Positions 46,270 through 54,468 of a stretch of 64,000 nucleotides of DNA are shown piece by piece; position 1 is the first letter of the stretch; the number at the start of each line of letters is the position of its first letter. Origin of the DNA: Paractinoplanes polyasparticus (GTDB lineage: Bacteria > Actinomycetota > Actinomycetes > Mycobacteriales > Micromonosporaceae); NCBI RefSeq assembly GCF_019710575.1, contig NZ_JAHWFK010000007.1, positions 186,001 to 250,000 on the forward strand. The letters run 5' to 3'. The notes beneath the pieces were generated by a model. It had not been told where the DNA came from. It ran no database searches and saw only the letters and a program-made list of their open reading frames with translations. The position numbers and the translations under genes are program-made.

Positions 46270-46893
46270 CTATCGCTCACCTGACGCGCGGCCGCTCCGT
46301 CCAGCGGCCGCGCGTCGCCTTTTGCGCACCTTCTTGGTGACCCAGCTCGCGATCGTGACGATGAAGAAGGCCCAGATCGCGTAGTCGAAGTACTGGCTGT
46401 AGGTCTCGAGATCCTGGTAGCGGGAGCCCAGCAGATAGCCGCCGCCGACGAAGATGGCGTTCCAGACGCCGCTGCCGATCGCGGTGAAGAGCACGAACTG
46501 ACCGAGGTTCATGTGGTTGGCGCCGGCCGGGATCGAGACCAGGCTGCGGACGACCGGCGCGCAGCGTCCGAATAGGACGGCCGCCTTCTCGTGCTTCTCG
46601 AACCATCGGTCGGCCTTGCTCAGATCGTCGGCATCGACCAGCGGGATCCGGTCGAGCCAGCGGCGCAGCCTTTCCTCGCCCAGGGCATAGCCGAGCCAGT
46701 AGAGCAGCAGCGCGCCACCCACCGAGCCGAGCGTGGCCGCCACGAAGACCAGTGTCAGGTTGACCCGGCCCTCGCTCGCCAGATAGCCGCCCAGAGACAG
46801 CACGATCTCGCTCGGGATCGGTGGGACGAGATTTTCCAGCGCGACAAGTAGGCCGACGCCCACCTCGCCCCACGACTCGATGACGGACGCCAC
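46270..46893 (-). CDS. DedA/SNARE-associated family membrane protein
   Basis: About 207 aa from the GTG at 46893 (an earlier GTG at 46938 would add 15 residues). Family landmarks are ENLVPPIPSEIVLSLGGYLA and the second conserved region GRCAPVVRSLVSIPAGANHM, a DedA/DUF flippase-like fold with re-entrant helices. The C-terminus is basic (KKVRKRRRAAAGRSGRASGER, split here by the terminator DNA). It is a probable phospholipid or undecaprenyl-phosphate translocase. It converges on chitinase 3 and diverges from the PadR gene. Confidence 0.87.
   Translation of the reverse strand: MASVIESWGEVGVGLLVALENLVPPIPSEIVLSLGGYLASEGRVNLTLVFVAATLGSVGGALLLYWLGYALGEERLRRWLDRIPLVDADDLSKADRWFEKHEKAAVLFGRCAPVVRSLVSIPAGANHMNLGQFVLFTAIGSGVWNAIFVGGGYLLGSRYQDLETYSQYFDYAIWAFFIVTIASWVTKKVRKRRRAAAGRSGRASGER
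46283..46316 (+). terminator. Terminator of the chitinase operon, inside the 3' end of dedA
   Basis: A perfect 14-bp stem GACGCGCGGCCGCT (46283-46296) and AGCGGCCGCGCGTC (46303-46316) with a 6-nt loop, followed by GCCTTTT on the plus strand. It lies 18 nt after the chitinase 3 stop and within the last codons of the convergent DedA gene. Confidence 0.8.
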
Positions 46894-46994
46894 CCACCCC
46901 GTCAGGCCACCTTGCTGACTCAGACCCGCTTCAGCCACCGCTTGTTCATACCCGCCGCACCTGAAACGAACCTGAAGCGGGCGACGGGTATTGG

Positions 46995-47017
46995 TATATA
47001 CCGACGGTCGGTATATA
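46995..47017. promoter_or_regulatory. PadR operator (perfect dyad)
   Basis: TATATACCGAC at 46995-47005 and GTCGGTATATA at 47007-47017 are perfect 11-bp arms around one base. It lies 9 nt before the PadR start and contains TATATA, overlapping the probable -10. This is the pattern of PadR autorepression. Confidence 0.75.
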
Positions 47018-47026
47018 GTTCCGGTC

Positions 47027-47359
47027 GTGAACGAGCCGACTTTCCTCATCCTCACGGCTCTGGCCGGCGAGTCCCGGCACGGCTATGCCGTGACCGAAGA
47101 CGTCGAGCAGATGACCGGCGGCCGGGTTCGCCTGCGGGCCGGCACGCTCTATGCCGCGCTCGACCGCCTGCGCGGCGAGGGCCTGATCGAGGTCGACCGG
47201 GAAGAGATCGTCCAGTCCCGCCTGCGGCGCTACTACCGGCTCACCGCGGCCGGCGAGCAGAGCCTGGCAGCCGAGACCGCCCGCCTGCGCGAGCAGGCCA
47301 CCATCGCGGAAGGGCGCCTGCGGGCCCGCCGCGCCGACTTCGGGGGAGCCACCGCGTGA
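47027..47359 (+). CDS. PadR-family transcriptional regulator
   Basis: A 110-aa winged-helix repressor starting with GTG at 47027. NEPTFLILTALAGESRHGYAV, the following RAGTLYAALDRLRGEGLIEV and the C-terminal YRLTAAGEQSLAAE match the PadR domain with a short C-terminal helix. Its stop overlaps the GTG of the next gene, which encodes a membrane protein. It very probably represses its own operon through the dyad at 46995-47017. Confidence 0.9.
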   Translation: MNEPTFLILTALAGESRHGYAVTEDVEQMTGGRVRLRAGTLYAALDRLRGEGLIEVDREEIVQSRLRRYYRLTAAGEQSLAAETARLREQATIAEGRLRARRADFGGATA

Positions 47360-48276
47360 CCGAGATCCGCTACCGCCGCCTTCTCGCGCTCTACCCGCGC
47401 GACTTCCGCCAGGAATACGGCGACGAGATGCTCGGCGTCCTCATGGCCGACCCGCGCCCCGGGCCCGCCCAGGTGCTCGACGTCGCCCGCGGCGCGGTCG
47501 CCGCCCACCTGCGCGGCCTGTGGATCGGCGAGGGCCGGGCGGCCCGGCTGGTGCAGATCTTCGGGGCGATGCTGCTGTTCGCCGTCGCGTCGCGCCGTTT
47601 CGTCGGCGGGTTGCTCGCCACGGTCAACCACTTCGACCAGGTCGGCTGGCAGAACCTCCCGGTGACCAGCTCGGTGCGGTTCGTGGCCTGGGGTGTCGCG
47701 CTGGTGGCCGCCCTGCTCGGGTGGCGCCTGCTCGGTGCGGCCGGCGCCGCGGCCGGGCTGGCCGGCGAGGTCCTGACTCCGGCCGGTTCCTACGTGGAGA
47801 CTCCGGCCACGGTGTTGTACGCCTACTGGCTGATCGTCTCCGCGGTCCTGGTGCTGATCGCCGGCCTGGTCGCCGATCGGGGCCCCGTCCGGCCGAGGGG
47901 CTGGCAATGGGTTGCGGCCGCCGGAGTGGTCCTGGTGCTGCAGGGCAGGCTTGAGCAGTCCGGTTCATCCGGCCCCTACGAGCTGCGATGGATGCTCGTT
48001 CTGGTCGCGGTGGCGCTGGCGGCGGTGGCGATCTTCCGGCAGGAACCTCGTCTGCGCGCCCGGCTTCTGTGCTGGATCGCTCCGGTGATCGCGACAGTGC
48101 CGCTGGTCGAATTCGGTTTCGCCGAGTTCATCGTCTACAACATGGGCCACCCCGAGTCCACGCGAATGATCAGCCCGCTGCAGTGGGCGGTGCTGGTCGT
48201 GGTGCCGGTGGTGGCCTTCGTGGGCGCGTCCGTTCTCGACCGCCGCGGCCGGGTGACGGCCGCGCCCGGGCGCTGA
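47356..48276 (+). CDS. Multi-span membrane protein in the PadR operon
   Basis: A 306-aa protein starting with GTG that overlaps the padR stop (GTGA). The N-terminal 65 residues are soluble with YRRLLALYPRDFRQEYGDEML, a motif common at the start of PadR-linked permease-like proteins. About eight hydrophobic segments follow. No transport signature is clear. Its place behind a PadR repressor suggests induction by a membrane-active compound. Function unknown. Confidence 0.75.
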   Translation: MTEIRYRRLLALYPRDFRQEYGDEMLGVLMADPRPGPAQVLDVARGAVAAHLRGLWIGEGRAARLVQIFGAMLLFAVASRRFVGGLLATVNHFDQVGWQNLPVTSSVRFVAWGVALVAALLGWRLLGAAGAAAGLAGEVLTPAGSYVETPATVLYAYWLIVSAVLVLIAGLVADRGPVRPRGWQWVAAAGVVLVLQGRLEQSGSSGPYELRWMLVLVAVALAAVAIFRQEPRLRARLLCWIAPVIATVPLVEFGFAEFIVYNMGHPESTRMISPLQWAVLVVVPVVAFVGASVLDRRGRVTAAPGR

Positions 48277-48318
48277 TCGGCGGTTTGGCCCGTCGGGGTC
48301 AGGGTGAAGTAGAGAGGC

Positions 48319-49965
48319 ATGACTGACCGGTGGTATCAGAAAGCCGTTGTCTATTGCGCCGATATCGACACCTTCGCCGACTCCGACGGGGACGGGTGCG
48401 GTGACATCCGGGGAATGATCGGCCGGCTCGACTATCTGGCCCGGCTCGGGGTCACCTGTCTGTGGCTGAACCCGATCCACCCGTCGCCCGACCGCGACGA
48501 CGGTTACGACGTGACCGACTTCTACAACGTCGATCCGCGCTTCGGGAACCTCGGTGACTTCGCCGAGCTGCTGCATGAGGCGGGCAACCTCGGCATCAAG
48601 GTGATCATCGACCTGGTCGTCAACCACACCTCCGACAAGCACCCGTGGTTCCAGTCGGCCCGGTCGTCGCCCGACTCGCCGTACCGCGACTGGTATGTCT
48701 GGTCCGAGACCGAGCCGGCCGACCGCAAGCAGGGCATGGTCTTCCCCGGCGAGCAGGACGAGACCTGGACCTACGACCGCACCGCGAAGCTCTGGTATTA
48801 CCACCGGTTCTACAAGTTCCAGCCCGATCTCAACATCACCAACCCGGCCGTGCGCGAAGAGATCAAGAAGATCTGCGCCTTCTGGCTCCAGCTCGGGGTG
48901 GCCGGCTTCCGCATGGATGCGGTGCCGTTCATCATCGAGGAGACCCAGCCCGGGGAGCCCAACGCGGCCAAGGATCTCGAATTCCTCTCCGACCTGCGGC
49001 AGTGGGTGCAGTGGCGCAAGGGTGACGCGGTGCTGCTGGCCGAGGCGAATGTCGAACCCGACGAGCTCTCCAAGTTCTTCGGCGACGGCGGTGGCTCCAA
49101 CAACCGCATCCACATGCTGTTCGACTTCATGCTGAACACCCGGCTGATCCTGGCCCTGGCTCGGGAGGACGCCGAGCCGATCATCGACGGCCTGCGCGAC
49201 ACCCCGAAGCTGCCCCAGGGTGGCCAGTGGGCCACCTTCCTGCGCAACCACGACGAGATCGACCTGTCCCGGCTCACCGCCGAGCAGCGGGCCGAGGTGT
49301 TCGCCAAATTCGGGCCCGAGCCCGAGATGCAGCTTTACGGCCGGGGCATCCGGCGGCGGTTGGCCCCCATGCTGAACAACGACCGGCGGCACATCGAGCT
49401 CGCCTACGCCCTGCAGTTCAGCCTGCGCGGCACGCCCGTCCTGCGCTACGGCGAAGAGATCGGCATGGGTGAGGACCTGACGCAGGAGGGGCGGCACGCG
49501 ATCCGCACCGGCATGCAGTGGTCGCAGCTGCCCAACGGCGGCTTCTCGGCCGCCAAGACGGGTGACCTGGTGCGGCCGGTGATCTCGGGTGGCGACTTCG
49601 GCTGGGAGAAGGTCAACGTGACCGTCCAGCGCCACAACCCCCAGTCGCTGCTCTCCTGGTTCGAGCGCATGATCCGGACGCTGCGGGAAGCCCCCGAGGT
49701 GGGCAGCGGGAGCTGCACGCACATCGATATTCCGGCGCCGACCAGTGTGTTGGTCCACCGTGCCGACGGTGCGACCGGCACGATGGTCTTCGTGCACAAC
49801 CTAGGTACCGAGGCGGCGACCCTCGACCTCAGCTCGCTGGCCGACGAGGCGGAACAGCCCAACGACGTCCTGGCCGACCAGGAATACCCGGAGCTGGGCA
49901 AATGGGACAAGGTTGAGGTTGCCGGCTACGGATACCGGTGGATTCGCCTACGGCGTACGGCGTGA
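48319..49965 (+). CDS. GH13 alpha-glucanotransferase/trehalose synthase-like enzyme
   Basis: A 548-aa alpha-amylase-family enzyme with the complete catalytic triad: nucleophile D200 (GFRMDAVPF), acid/base E242 (LLAEANVE) and D312 (RNHDEI). Early regions ADIDTFADSDGDGCGDIRGM, LWLNPIHPSP and DLVVNHTSDKHPWF are as in GH13_16 trehalose synthases and related enzymes. There is no signal peptide, so it acts in the cytoplasm, perhaps interconverting maltose and trehalose or hydrolysing alpha-glucosides. AGAGAGG lies just before the ATG. No sugar transporter adjoins. Confidence 0.88.
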   Translation: MTDRWYQKAVVYCADIDTFADSDGDGCGDIRGMIGRLDYLARLGVTCLWLNPIHPSPDRDDGYDVTDFYNVDPRFGNLGDFAELLHEAGNLGIKVIIDLVVNHTSDKHPWFQSARSSPDSPYRDWYVWSETEPADRKQGMVFPGEQDETWTYDRTAKLWYYHRFYKFQPDLNITNPAVREEIKKICAFWLQLGVAGFRMDAVPFIIEETQPGEPNAAKDLEFLSDLRQWVQWRKGDAVLLAEANVEPDELSKFFGDGGGSNNRIHMLFDFMLNTRLILALAREDAEPIIDGLRDTPKLPQGGQWATFLRNHDEIDLSRLTAEQRAEVFAKFGPEPEMQLYGRGIRRRLAPMLNNDRRHIELAYALQFSLRGTPVLRYGEEIGMGEDLTQEGRHAIRTGMQWSQLPNGGFSAAKTGDLVRPVISGGDFGWEKVNVTVQRHNPQSLLSWFERMIRTLREAPEVGSGSCTHIDIPAPTSVLVHRADGATGTMVFVHNLGTEAATLDLSSLADEAEQPNDVLADQEYPELGKWDKVEVAGYGYRWIRLRRTA

Positions 49966-49977
49966 TCGCGGGTTAAA

Positions 49978-49994
49978 GTGCACTCCGAGTGCAA
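49978..49994. promoter_or_regulatory. Operator dyad before fabG
   Basis: TGCACTC, one base, GAGTGCA at 49979-49993 is a perfect 7-bp inverted repeat, flanked by AAAG and AAAT. Such 15-bp dyads are TetR-type sites. The GGAGG ribosome binding site follows at about 50005 and the GTG start at 50016. No TetR gene adjoins, so the regulator acts from elsewhere. Confidence 0.55.
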
Positions 49995-50015
49995 AATGAT
50001 TGATGGAGGCCGATA

Positions 50016-50780
50016 GTGTCACAGTCCGCTCCCACCCGCGTTGCCATCGTCACCGGAGCCGCCCGGGGCATCGGTGAGGCCACCGCGCGCAAGCTCGCCG
50101 CCGACGGCATGGCCGTCGCGGTCGTCGACCTCGACGAGGGCGCCTGCGCCAATACGGTGACGGCCATCCACGACGCGGGTGGGACGGCCCTGGCGGTCGG
50201 GGCCGACGTCTCCGACCCGATCCAGGTCAACTCCGCCGTCGACCGGGTCACGGCCGAGCTGGGCGCGCCGACCGTGCTGGTCAACAACGCCGGCGTCCTG
50301 CGCGACAACCTGCTCTTCAAGATGACCGACGACGACTGGGAGACCGTGATGGCGGTCCACCTGCGCGGCGCGTTCCTGTTCAGCCGGGCCGTGCAGAAAC
50401 ACATGGTCGACGCCGGTTGGGGCCGTATCGTCAGCCTGTCGAGCACTTCGGCGCTCGGCAACCGCGGCCAGGCCAACTACGCCGCGGCGAAGGCCGGTCT
50501 GCAGGGTTTCACCAAGACCCTCGCGATCGAGCTGGGCCGGTACGGCGTCACGGCCAACGCGGTGGCCCCGGGTTTCATCGTCACCGACATGACAGCTGCG
50601 ACGGCAGCCCGGGTCGGGGTCGATTTCGCCCAGTTCGAGAAGGCTGCGGTGGCTCAGATTCCCGTCGGCCGGGCGGGTCGCCCCGAGGACGTCGCGAACA
50701 CCGTATCCTTCCTCGTCAGCGAGGGTGCCGGTTTCGTCTCGGGACAGGTCATCTATGTTGCCGGAGGGCCCCGCGCGTAG
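50016..50780 (+). CDS. fabG: 3-oxoacyl-ACP reductase / SDR oxidoreductase
   Basis: A 254-aa cytoplasmic NADP(H)-dependent SDR. TGAARGIGEATA cofactor loop, NNAGVLRD, the catalytic Ser in VSLSSTSALGNRGQ, the YxxxK pair in NYAAAKAG, and the C-terminal GQVIYVAGGPRA. The sequence is closest to FabG-like reductases of 3-oxoacyl chains in fatty acid or polyhydroxyalkanoate metabolism. GTG start with GGAGG at good spacing. It probably belongs to a TetR regulon through the dyad just upstream. Confidence 0.9.
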   Translation: MSQSAPTRVAIVTGAARGIGEATARKLAADGMAVAVVDLDEGACANTVTAIHDAGGTALAVGADVSDPIQVNSAVDRVTAELGAPTVLVNNAGVLRDNLLFKMTDDDWETVMAVHLRGAFLFSRAVQKHMVDAGWGRIVSLSSTSALGNRGQANYAAAKAGLQGFTKTLAIELGRYGVTANAVAPGFIVTDMTAATAARVGVDFAQFEKAAVAQIPVGRAGRPEDVANTVSFLVSEGAGFVSGQVIYVAGGPRA

Positions 50781-50810
50781 CCGGCGGTTGCTGAAAGGCG
50801 CTACAAATAG

Positions 50811-51233
50811 ATGATGAAGAACCGACGCATGAGCTCGCGCAGCGTGTCGCTGACCAGCACGTTCTTGCTCCTCGCGGCGGGCGGCGTGGCCGCGTGCGAC
50901 AACGACGACGACTACCAGGACGCCGGCTTCTACTGCGCCGACGCGAACGGCACCGTTGTCGACGAGGACAACTGCGACGACACCAACAACAACGGTGGAT
51001 CCGGTGTCGGCTTCCTGCCCTTCTTCATCTGGTACTCGGCGGCCTATCGGCCGGGCTACCCGGTCGGCAGCGTGCTGCCGGCCGGGGGCAACAAGTTCGC
51101 CTACAACGACCGGGCGGCGCGGCAGTCGTTCGGGCTGCCGGCCTCCGGCAAGATCGGTAACGGCACGGTGAAGACCAGCGTGGTCGGTAAGGGCGGCGCC
51201 GCCCGCGGTTCCAGCAAGAGCTCGGGCGGCTGA
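50811..51233 (+). CDS. Exported YgiB-like lipoprotein (140 aa)
   Basis: A 140-aa protein with an export signal and lipobox VAAC at about residue 29. An acidic Asp/Asn-rich stretch (DNDDDYQDAGFYCADANG) follows, then GVGFLPFFIWYSAAYRPGYPV and a Gly/Ser/Lys-rich C-terminus ending SSKSSGG. The overall plan (lipoprotein, Cys-containing acidic segment, hydrophobic aromatic middle, Ser/Gly tail) recalls E. coli YgiB (DUF1190). It is followed directly by a YgiC-like glutathionylspermidine synthase-family gene, as in the ygiBC operon, which strengthens the guess. Confidence 0.6.
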   Translation: MMKNRRMSSRSVSLTSTFLLLAAGGVAACDNDDDYQDAGFYCADANGTVVDEDNCDDTNNNGGSGVGFLPFFIWYSAAYRPGYPVGSVLPAGGNKFAYNDRAARQSFGLPASGKIGNGTVKTSVVGKGGAARGSSKSSGG

Positions 51234-51235
51234 GC

Positions 51236-52699
51236 GTGCGCCGAGTTCCCCACGGTCCGATCCGCGACGGCTGGAAGCTCACCAACTTCAGCCTCGGCCT
51301 GACCTACAACGACACCGAACTGCCCGACGGCACGATGGTCTCGTACTGGCAGGAGGGCCCGTACTACGACTTCACCGCGGCCGAGATCGAGGAGCTCGAG
51401 ACGGCCACCGCGGCGCTGTTCGAGATGTGCCTCGAGGCCGGCGACTGGATGGTGAAGCAGTGCCCGCGCCATACGGTGCAGGGCCGCAAGGACGGCTACT
51501 TCGCGTCGGTGTGCAACCCGTCGAGCTGCTATCTGGCTCGCATCGGCATCCCCGAGTTCGCTCACGAGCAGATCATCCGCACGTGGTTCGACGGCGACGC
51601 CGAGACGTGGACGCACTACGACAAAGACCCCGAGATGCGGCTGCCGATGGAGACGCCGGACTACTCGCCGAGCGTCTACGGCCGCTTCGACCTGTGGTAC
51701 AACGGCGCCGGTAGCACGCCCAAGCTGCTCGAGTTCAACGCGCAGACGCCCACCTCGCTGGTCGAGAGCGCGGTCATTCAGTGGCACTGGGTCGACCAGA
51801 CCAACCTGACCAAGCACCCGTGGCGTCAGTGGAACTCGATCCACGACCGGCTGGTCGGCTGGCCCGCCGCCCCCGGCGAGCCGGGCGATCCCGGTGCGTG
51901 GCGCCGCAACATCGGCAAGCTCCGCGAGGCCCGCACGTGGCTCCCCGAGAAGCCCAAGATCTTCTTTGCGTACGAGACCTCGGAGACCTCGGGCGAGGAC
52001 CGCATGAACGTCGCCTATCTGATGGCGACGGCCGAGGAGGCGGGCTACCCGGTCGAGCTGATCGCGATGAGCCAGATCGGCTGGGACGTCGCCGGTGACC
52101 GCGTGGTCTTCGTGCCCGGCCCCGGCAAGGAGAACGCAGCCGAGCCGATCGACATCATCCTCATGCTCTACCCGTGGGAATGGTTCTGGACGGAGGAGGG
52201 CGGCAAGGCCTTCTTCCGCAACATGGCCGACCCCACCAAGCACGGCACGGTCTGGATAGAGCCGCCCTACAAGGCCGCCCTGCTCGGCAACAAGGCGCTG
52301 CTGCCGGTGCTGTGGATGCTCTTCGGCGACAATCCCGAGCGCAGCAAATATCTGCTCCCGGCCTACTTCGCCGAGTCCTCCAAGGCGGCCTCGCTGACCA
52401 GCTACGCCAAGAAGCCGATCTGGGGCCGCGAAGGCGGCTCGGTGACGCTCGTGCGCGACGGCCGGACGATCACCGAGAACCCGTCCGAGTACGGGTCGGA
52501 CGGCCGCTTCGTCGTGCAGGAGCTGTGCGAGCTGCCGTCCTTCGAGGGGCTCGAGGGCACGGTCCACCCGGTGATCGGCTCCTGGCTGATCGACGGCGAG
52601 CCGGCCGGCATGGGCATCCGCGAGGGACTCGGCACCAAGGGCCTGGTCACCAACGACATGAGCTTCTTCGTGCCGCACACCATCGAGGCCGACGGCTAG
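51236..52699 (+). CDS. Glutathionylspermidine synthase family protein (YgiC/YjfC-like)
   Basis: A 487-aa cytoplasmic ATP-grasp-type ligase. Landmarks are WYNGAGSTPKLLEFNAQTP, PWEWFWTEEGGKAFFRN, YLLPAYF, KPIWGREGGSVTLV and GSWLIDGEPAGMGIREG, characteristic of the GSP_synth fold. Unlike E. coli Gss it has no amidase domain, as in YgiC and YjfC, whose substrates are unknown. GTG start 2 nt after the YgiB-like stop, so the pair is coupled. Actinobacteria lack glutathione and usually glutathionylspermidine, so a different peptide-amine ligation is probable. Confidence 0.85.
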   Translation: MRRVPHGPIRDGWKLTNFSLGLTYNDTELPDGTMVSYWQEGPYYDFTAAEIEELETATAALFEMCLEAGDWMVKQCPRHTVQGRKDGYFASVCNPSSCYLARIGIPEFAHEQIIRTWFDGDAETWTHYDKDPEMRLPMETPDYSPSVYGRFDLWYNGAGSTPKLLEFNAQTPTSLVESAVIQWHWVDQTNLTKHPWRQWNSIHDRLVGWPAAPGEPGDPGAWRRNIGKLREARTWLPEKPKIFFAYETSETSGEDRMNVAYLMATAEEAGYPVELIAMSQIGWDVAGDRVVFVPGPGKENAAEPIDIILMLYPWEWFWTEEGGKAFFRNMADPTKHGTVWIEPPYKAALLGNKALLPVLWMLFGDNPERSKYLLPAYFAESSKAASLTSYAKKPIWGREGGSVTLVRDGRTITENPSEYGSDGRFVVQELCELPSFEGLEGTVHPVIGSWLIDGEPAGMGIREGLGTKGLVTNDMSFFVPHTIEADG

Positions 52700-53133
52700 A
52701 CCGAGACCGGGTCTCCGGGCTGCGGGCGGTGGCGCCAGATCCACCACAGGCCGATGAAGGGCAGCACCAGCGGCACGTAGCCGTAGCCGCTGCCGAAGTG
52801 CGACCACACCGTGTCGTCGGGGAAGTCGCCGGCGTCGGCCGTGGTCAGGATGCCCACCACGAGCACCCCGAGCAGCTCGATCGAGCAGCTGACCAAAGCG
52901 ATCAAGCGACCGCGGACGCCGCCGATGGCCAGGCCCACGGTGGCCGAGAGGTAGACCAGGCCGGCGAAGGCCGAGAGCAGGTAGGCGAGCGGCGCCTCGC
53001 CGAACTTCGTGGTGATCTGCACCAGCGCACGGGCACTGGCCGAGAGCGCGAAGACGCCGTACACCAGCAGCAGCACCCGGCCGAGGCCGGAGCCGAGCGC
53101 GGCGTCGCGGGGACGGGTCGAGGCTTCAGGCAC
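52696..53133 (-). CDS. Four-span membrane protein
   Basis: A 145-aa protein with four hydrophobic segments: VLLLVYGVFALSASARALVQ, LLSAFAGLVYLSATVGLAI, LIALVSCSIELLGVLVVGIL and YVPLVLPFIGLWWIW. No motif is recognisable. Its start overlaps the end of the next minus-strand gene by 8 nt, so they form a two-gene operon. The last 4 nt overlap the convergent ligase gene. Confidence 0.65.
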   Translation of the reverse strand: MPEASTRPRDAALGSGLGRVLLLVYGVFALSASARALVQITTKFGEAPLAYLLSAFAGLVYLSATVGLAIGGVRGRLIALVSCSIELLGVLVVGILTTADAGDFPDDTVWSHFGSGYGYVPLVLPFIGLWWIWRHRPQPGDPVSV

Positions 53134-53491
53134 CGGTCACCGACGCAATCTGCTGCAGGCGCAGCACCAGAACGGGGATCACCAGACAGGCGACGCCGAG
53201 GATGAGGCTGCCCCACCGGGTCGGCTCGAGCCGGGCCAGGTAGGCGGCGACCGGCGTGAAGGCGATGGTGGTGATCAGGTAGCCGATGAAGGTCACGGTG
53301 TCGCTCGGCCGCGAGCCGTCGAACAGGCCGAAGACAGCCGTGATCAGCAGGACCGACACCAGTGCGGTGAGGGCGGCCGCGCCCAGCAGGTCGTAGCGGC
53401 TCGGCGCGCGGTTGAGGGCTGATCGCAGCAGGTACCAGGCGGCGAGCACCAGGGCGGCGATGATGGTCGCCACCGACAGAGGACCGTTCAC
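53126..53491 (-). CDS. Four-span membrane protein, partner of the gene below
   Basis: A 121-aa protein with four hydrophobic segments (SVATIIAALVLAAWYLL, LLGAAALTALVSVLLITAVF, FIGYLITTIAFTPVAAYL and SLILGVACLVIPVLVLRL). It lies upstream of and overlapping the 145-aa membrane protein gene. The pair looks like an integral-membrane complex of unknown role. It is divergent from the Gfo/Idh/MocA gene, 71 nt away. Confidence 0.65.
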   Translation of the reverse strand: MNGPLSVATIIAALVLAAWYLLRSALNRAPSRYDLLGAAALTALVSVLLITAVFGLFDGSRPSDTVTFIGYLITTIAFTPVAAYLARLEPTRWGSLILGVACLVIPVLVLRLQQIASVTGA

Positions 53492-53562
53492 CCGCCACAG
53501 CGTACTGATGGATCTCGCCCTGGTAGCTTGCGGCTCAACTGGAAGAGAGGCAGGCGACTCAC

Positions 53563-54468
53563 ATGCGCTTTGGACTTTTCGGCACCGGACCCTGGGCGCA
53601 CCTGGCTCACGCCCCGGCCCTGGCGGCCCATCCCGACGCCGAGTTCGTGGGAGTCTGGGGCCGCAATCCCGACAAGGCCGCCGAACTCGCCGGCGAATAC
53701 AACGTGCGGGCGTACGCCGATCAGGACGAACTGCTCGCCGCCGTGGACGCGATCGCCGTCGCTCTGCCGCCCGACGTGCAGGCCCCGCTCGCGCTGAAGG
53801 CCGCCCGCCAGGGCAAGCACCTGCTGCTCGACAAGCCGGTCGCGTTCACCAACGAGGCCGCGGCCGAGATTGTGGCCGCGGTGACCGAGCGGAATCTCGC
53901 CTCTGTGGTGTTCTTCACCCGCCGGTTGTTCCCGCAGATCGCCGACTTCGTGGCCGACGCGGCGGCCACCGGCGGCTGGACCGAGGCCCGAGTCGACCAT
54001 CTCGGCTCGATCTTCACCGAGGACAACCCGTTCGGCGCGTCGGCCTGGCGCAAAGAGAGCGGCGGCCTGTGGGACGTCGGCCCGCACGCGCTGGCGCTGG
54101 TGCTGCCGGTGCTGGGCCCGGTGACCGAGGTGGCGGGCATGGCCGGCCCGCGCGACATGACCCACCTGCTACTGCGGCACGCGAGCGGCACGATCAGCAA
54201 CCTCACCCTCTCGGTCGACGCGCCGCCGGCCGCCGAGCGCGAGTACGCCCAGTTCGCGGGCGAGGCCGGCGTGCGCCCGGTGCCCGACGCGCCCTGGTCG
54301 CCGACCGAGGCCCTGAGCCGGGCGATCGACCAGCTGATCGCCGCGGCCGCCGGTGGCCCGGCCGTCGAGCTCGATGTGCGCTTCGGCGCCGAGGTGACCG
54401 CCGTGCTGGTCGCCGCGCAGGAGGCGGTCACCTCGGGTCGTACGGTGGTTATCGACAGCGCCAGATGA
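53563..54468 (+). CDS. Gfo/Idh/MocA-family oxidoreductase
   Basis: A 301-aa NAD(P)-dependent oxidoreductase. Glycine-rich loop GLFGTGPWAHLAHAPAL at the N-terminus, VGVWGRNPDKAAELA strand, and the active-site region KHLLLDKPVAFTNEAA. The C-terminal alpha/beta domain has SGGLWDVGPHALALVLPV with the conserved His. It probably oxidises a sugar or inositol derivative. Its end overlaps the convergent gene by 20 nt. Confidence 0.87.
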   Translation: MRFGLFGTGPWAHLAHAPALAAHPDAEFVGVWGRNPDKAAELAGEYNVRAYADQDELLAAVDAIAVALPPDVQAPLALKAARQGKHLLLDKPVAFTNEAAAEIVAAVTERNLASVVFFTRRLFPQIADFVADAAATGGWTEARVDHLGSIFTEDNPFGASAWRKESGGLWDVGPHALALVLPVLGPVTEVAGMAGPRDMTHLLLRHASGTISNLTLSVDAPPAAEREYAQFAGEAGVRPVPDAPWSPTEALSRAIDQLIAAAAGGPAVELDVRFGAEVTAVLVAAQEAVTSGRTVVIDSAR

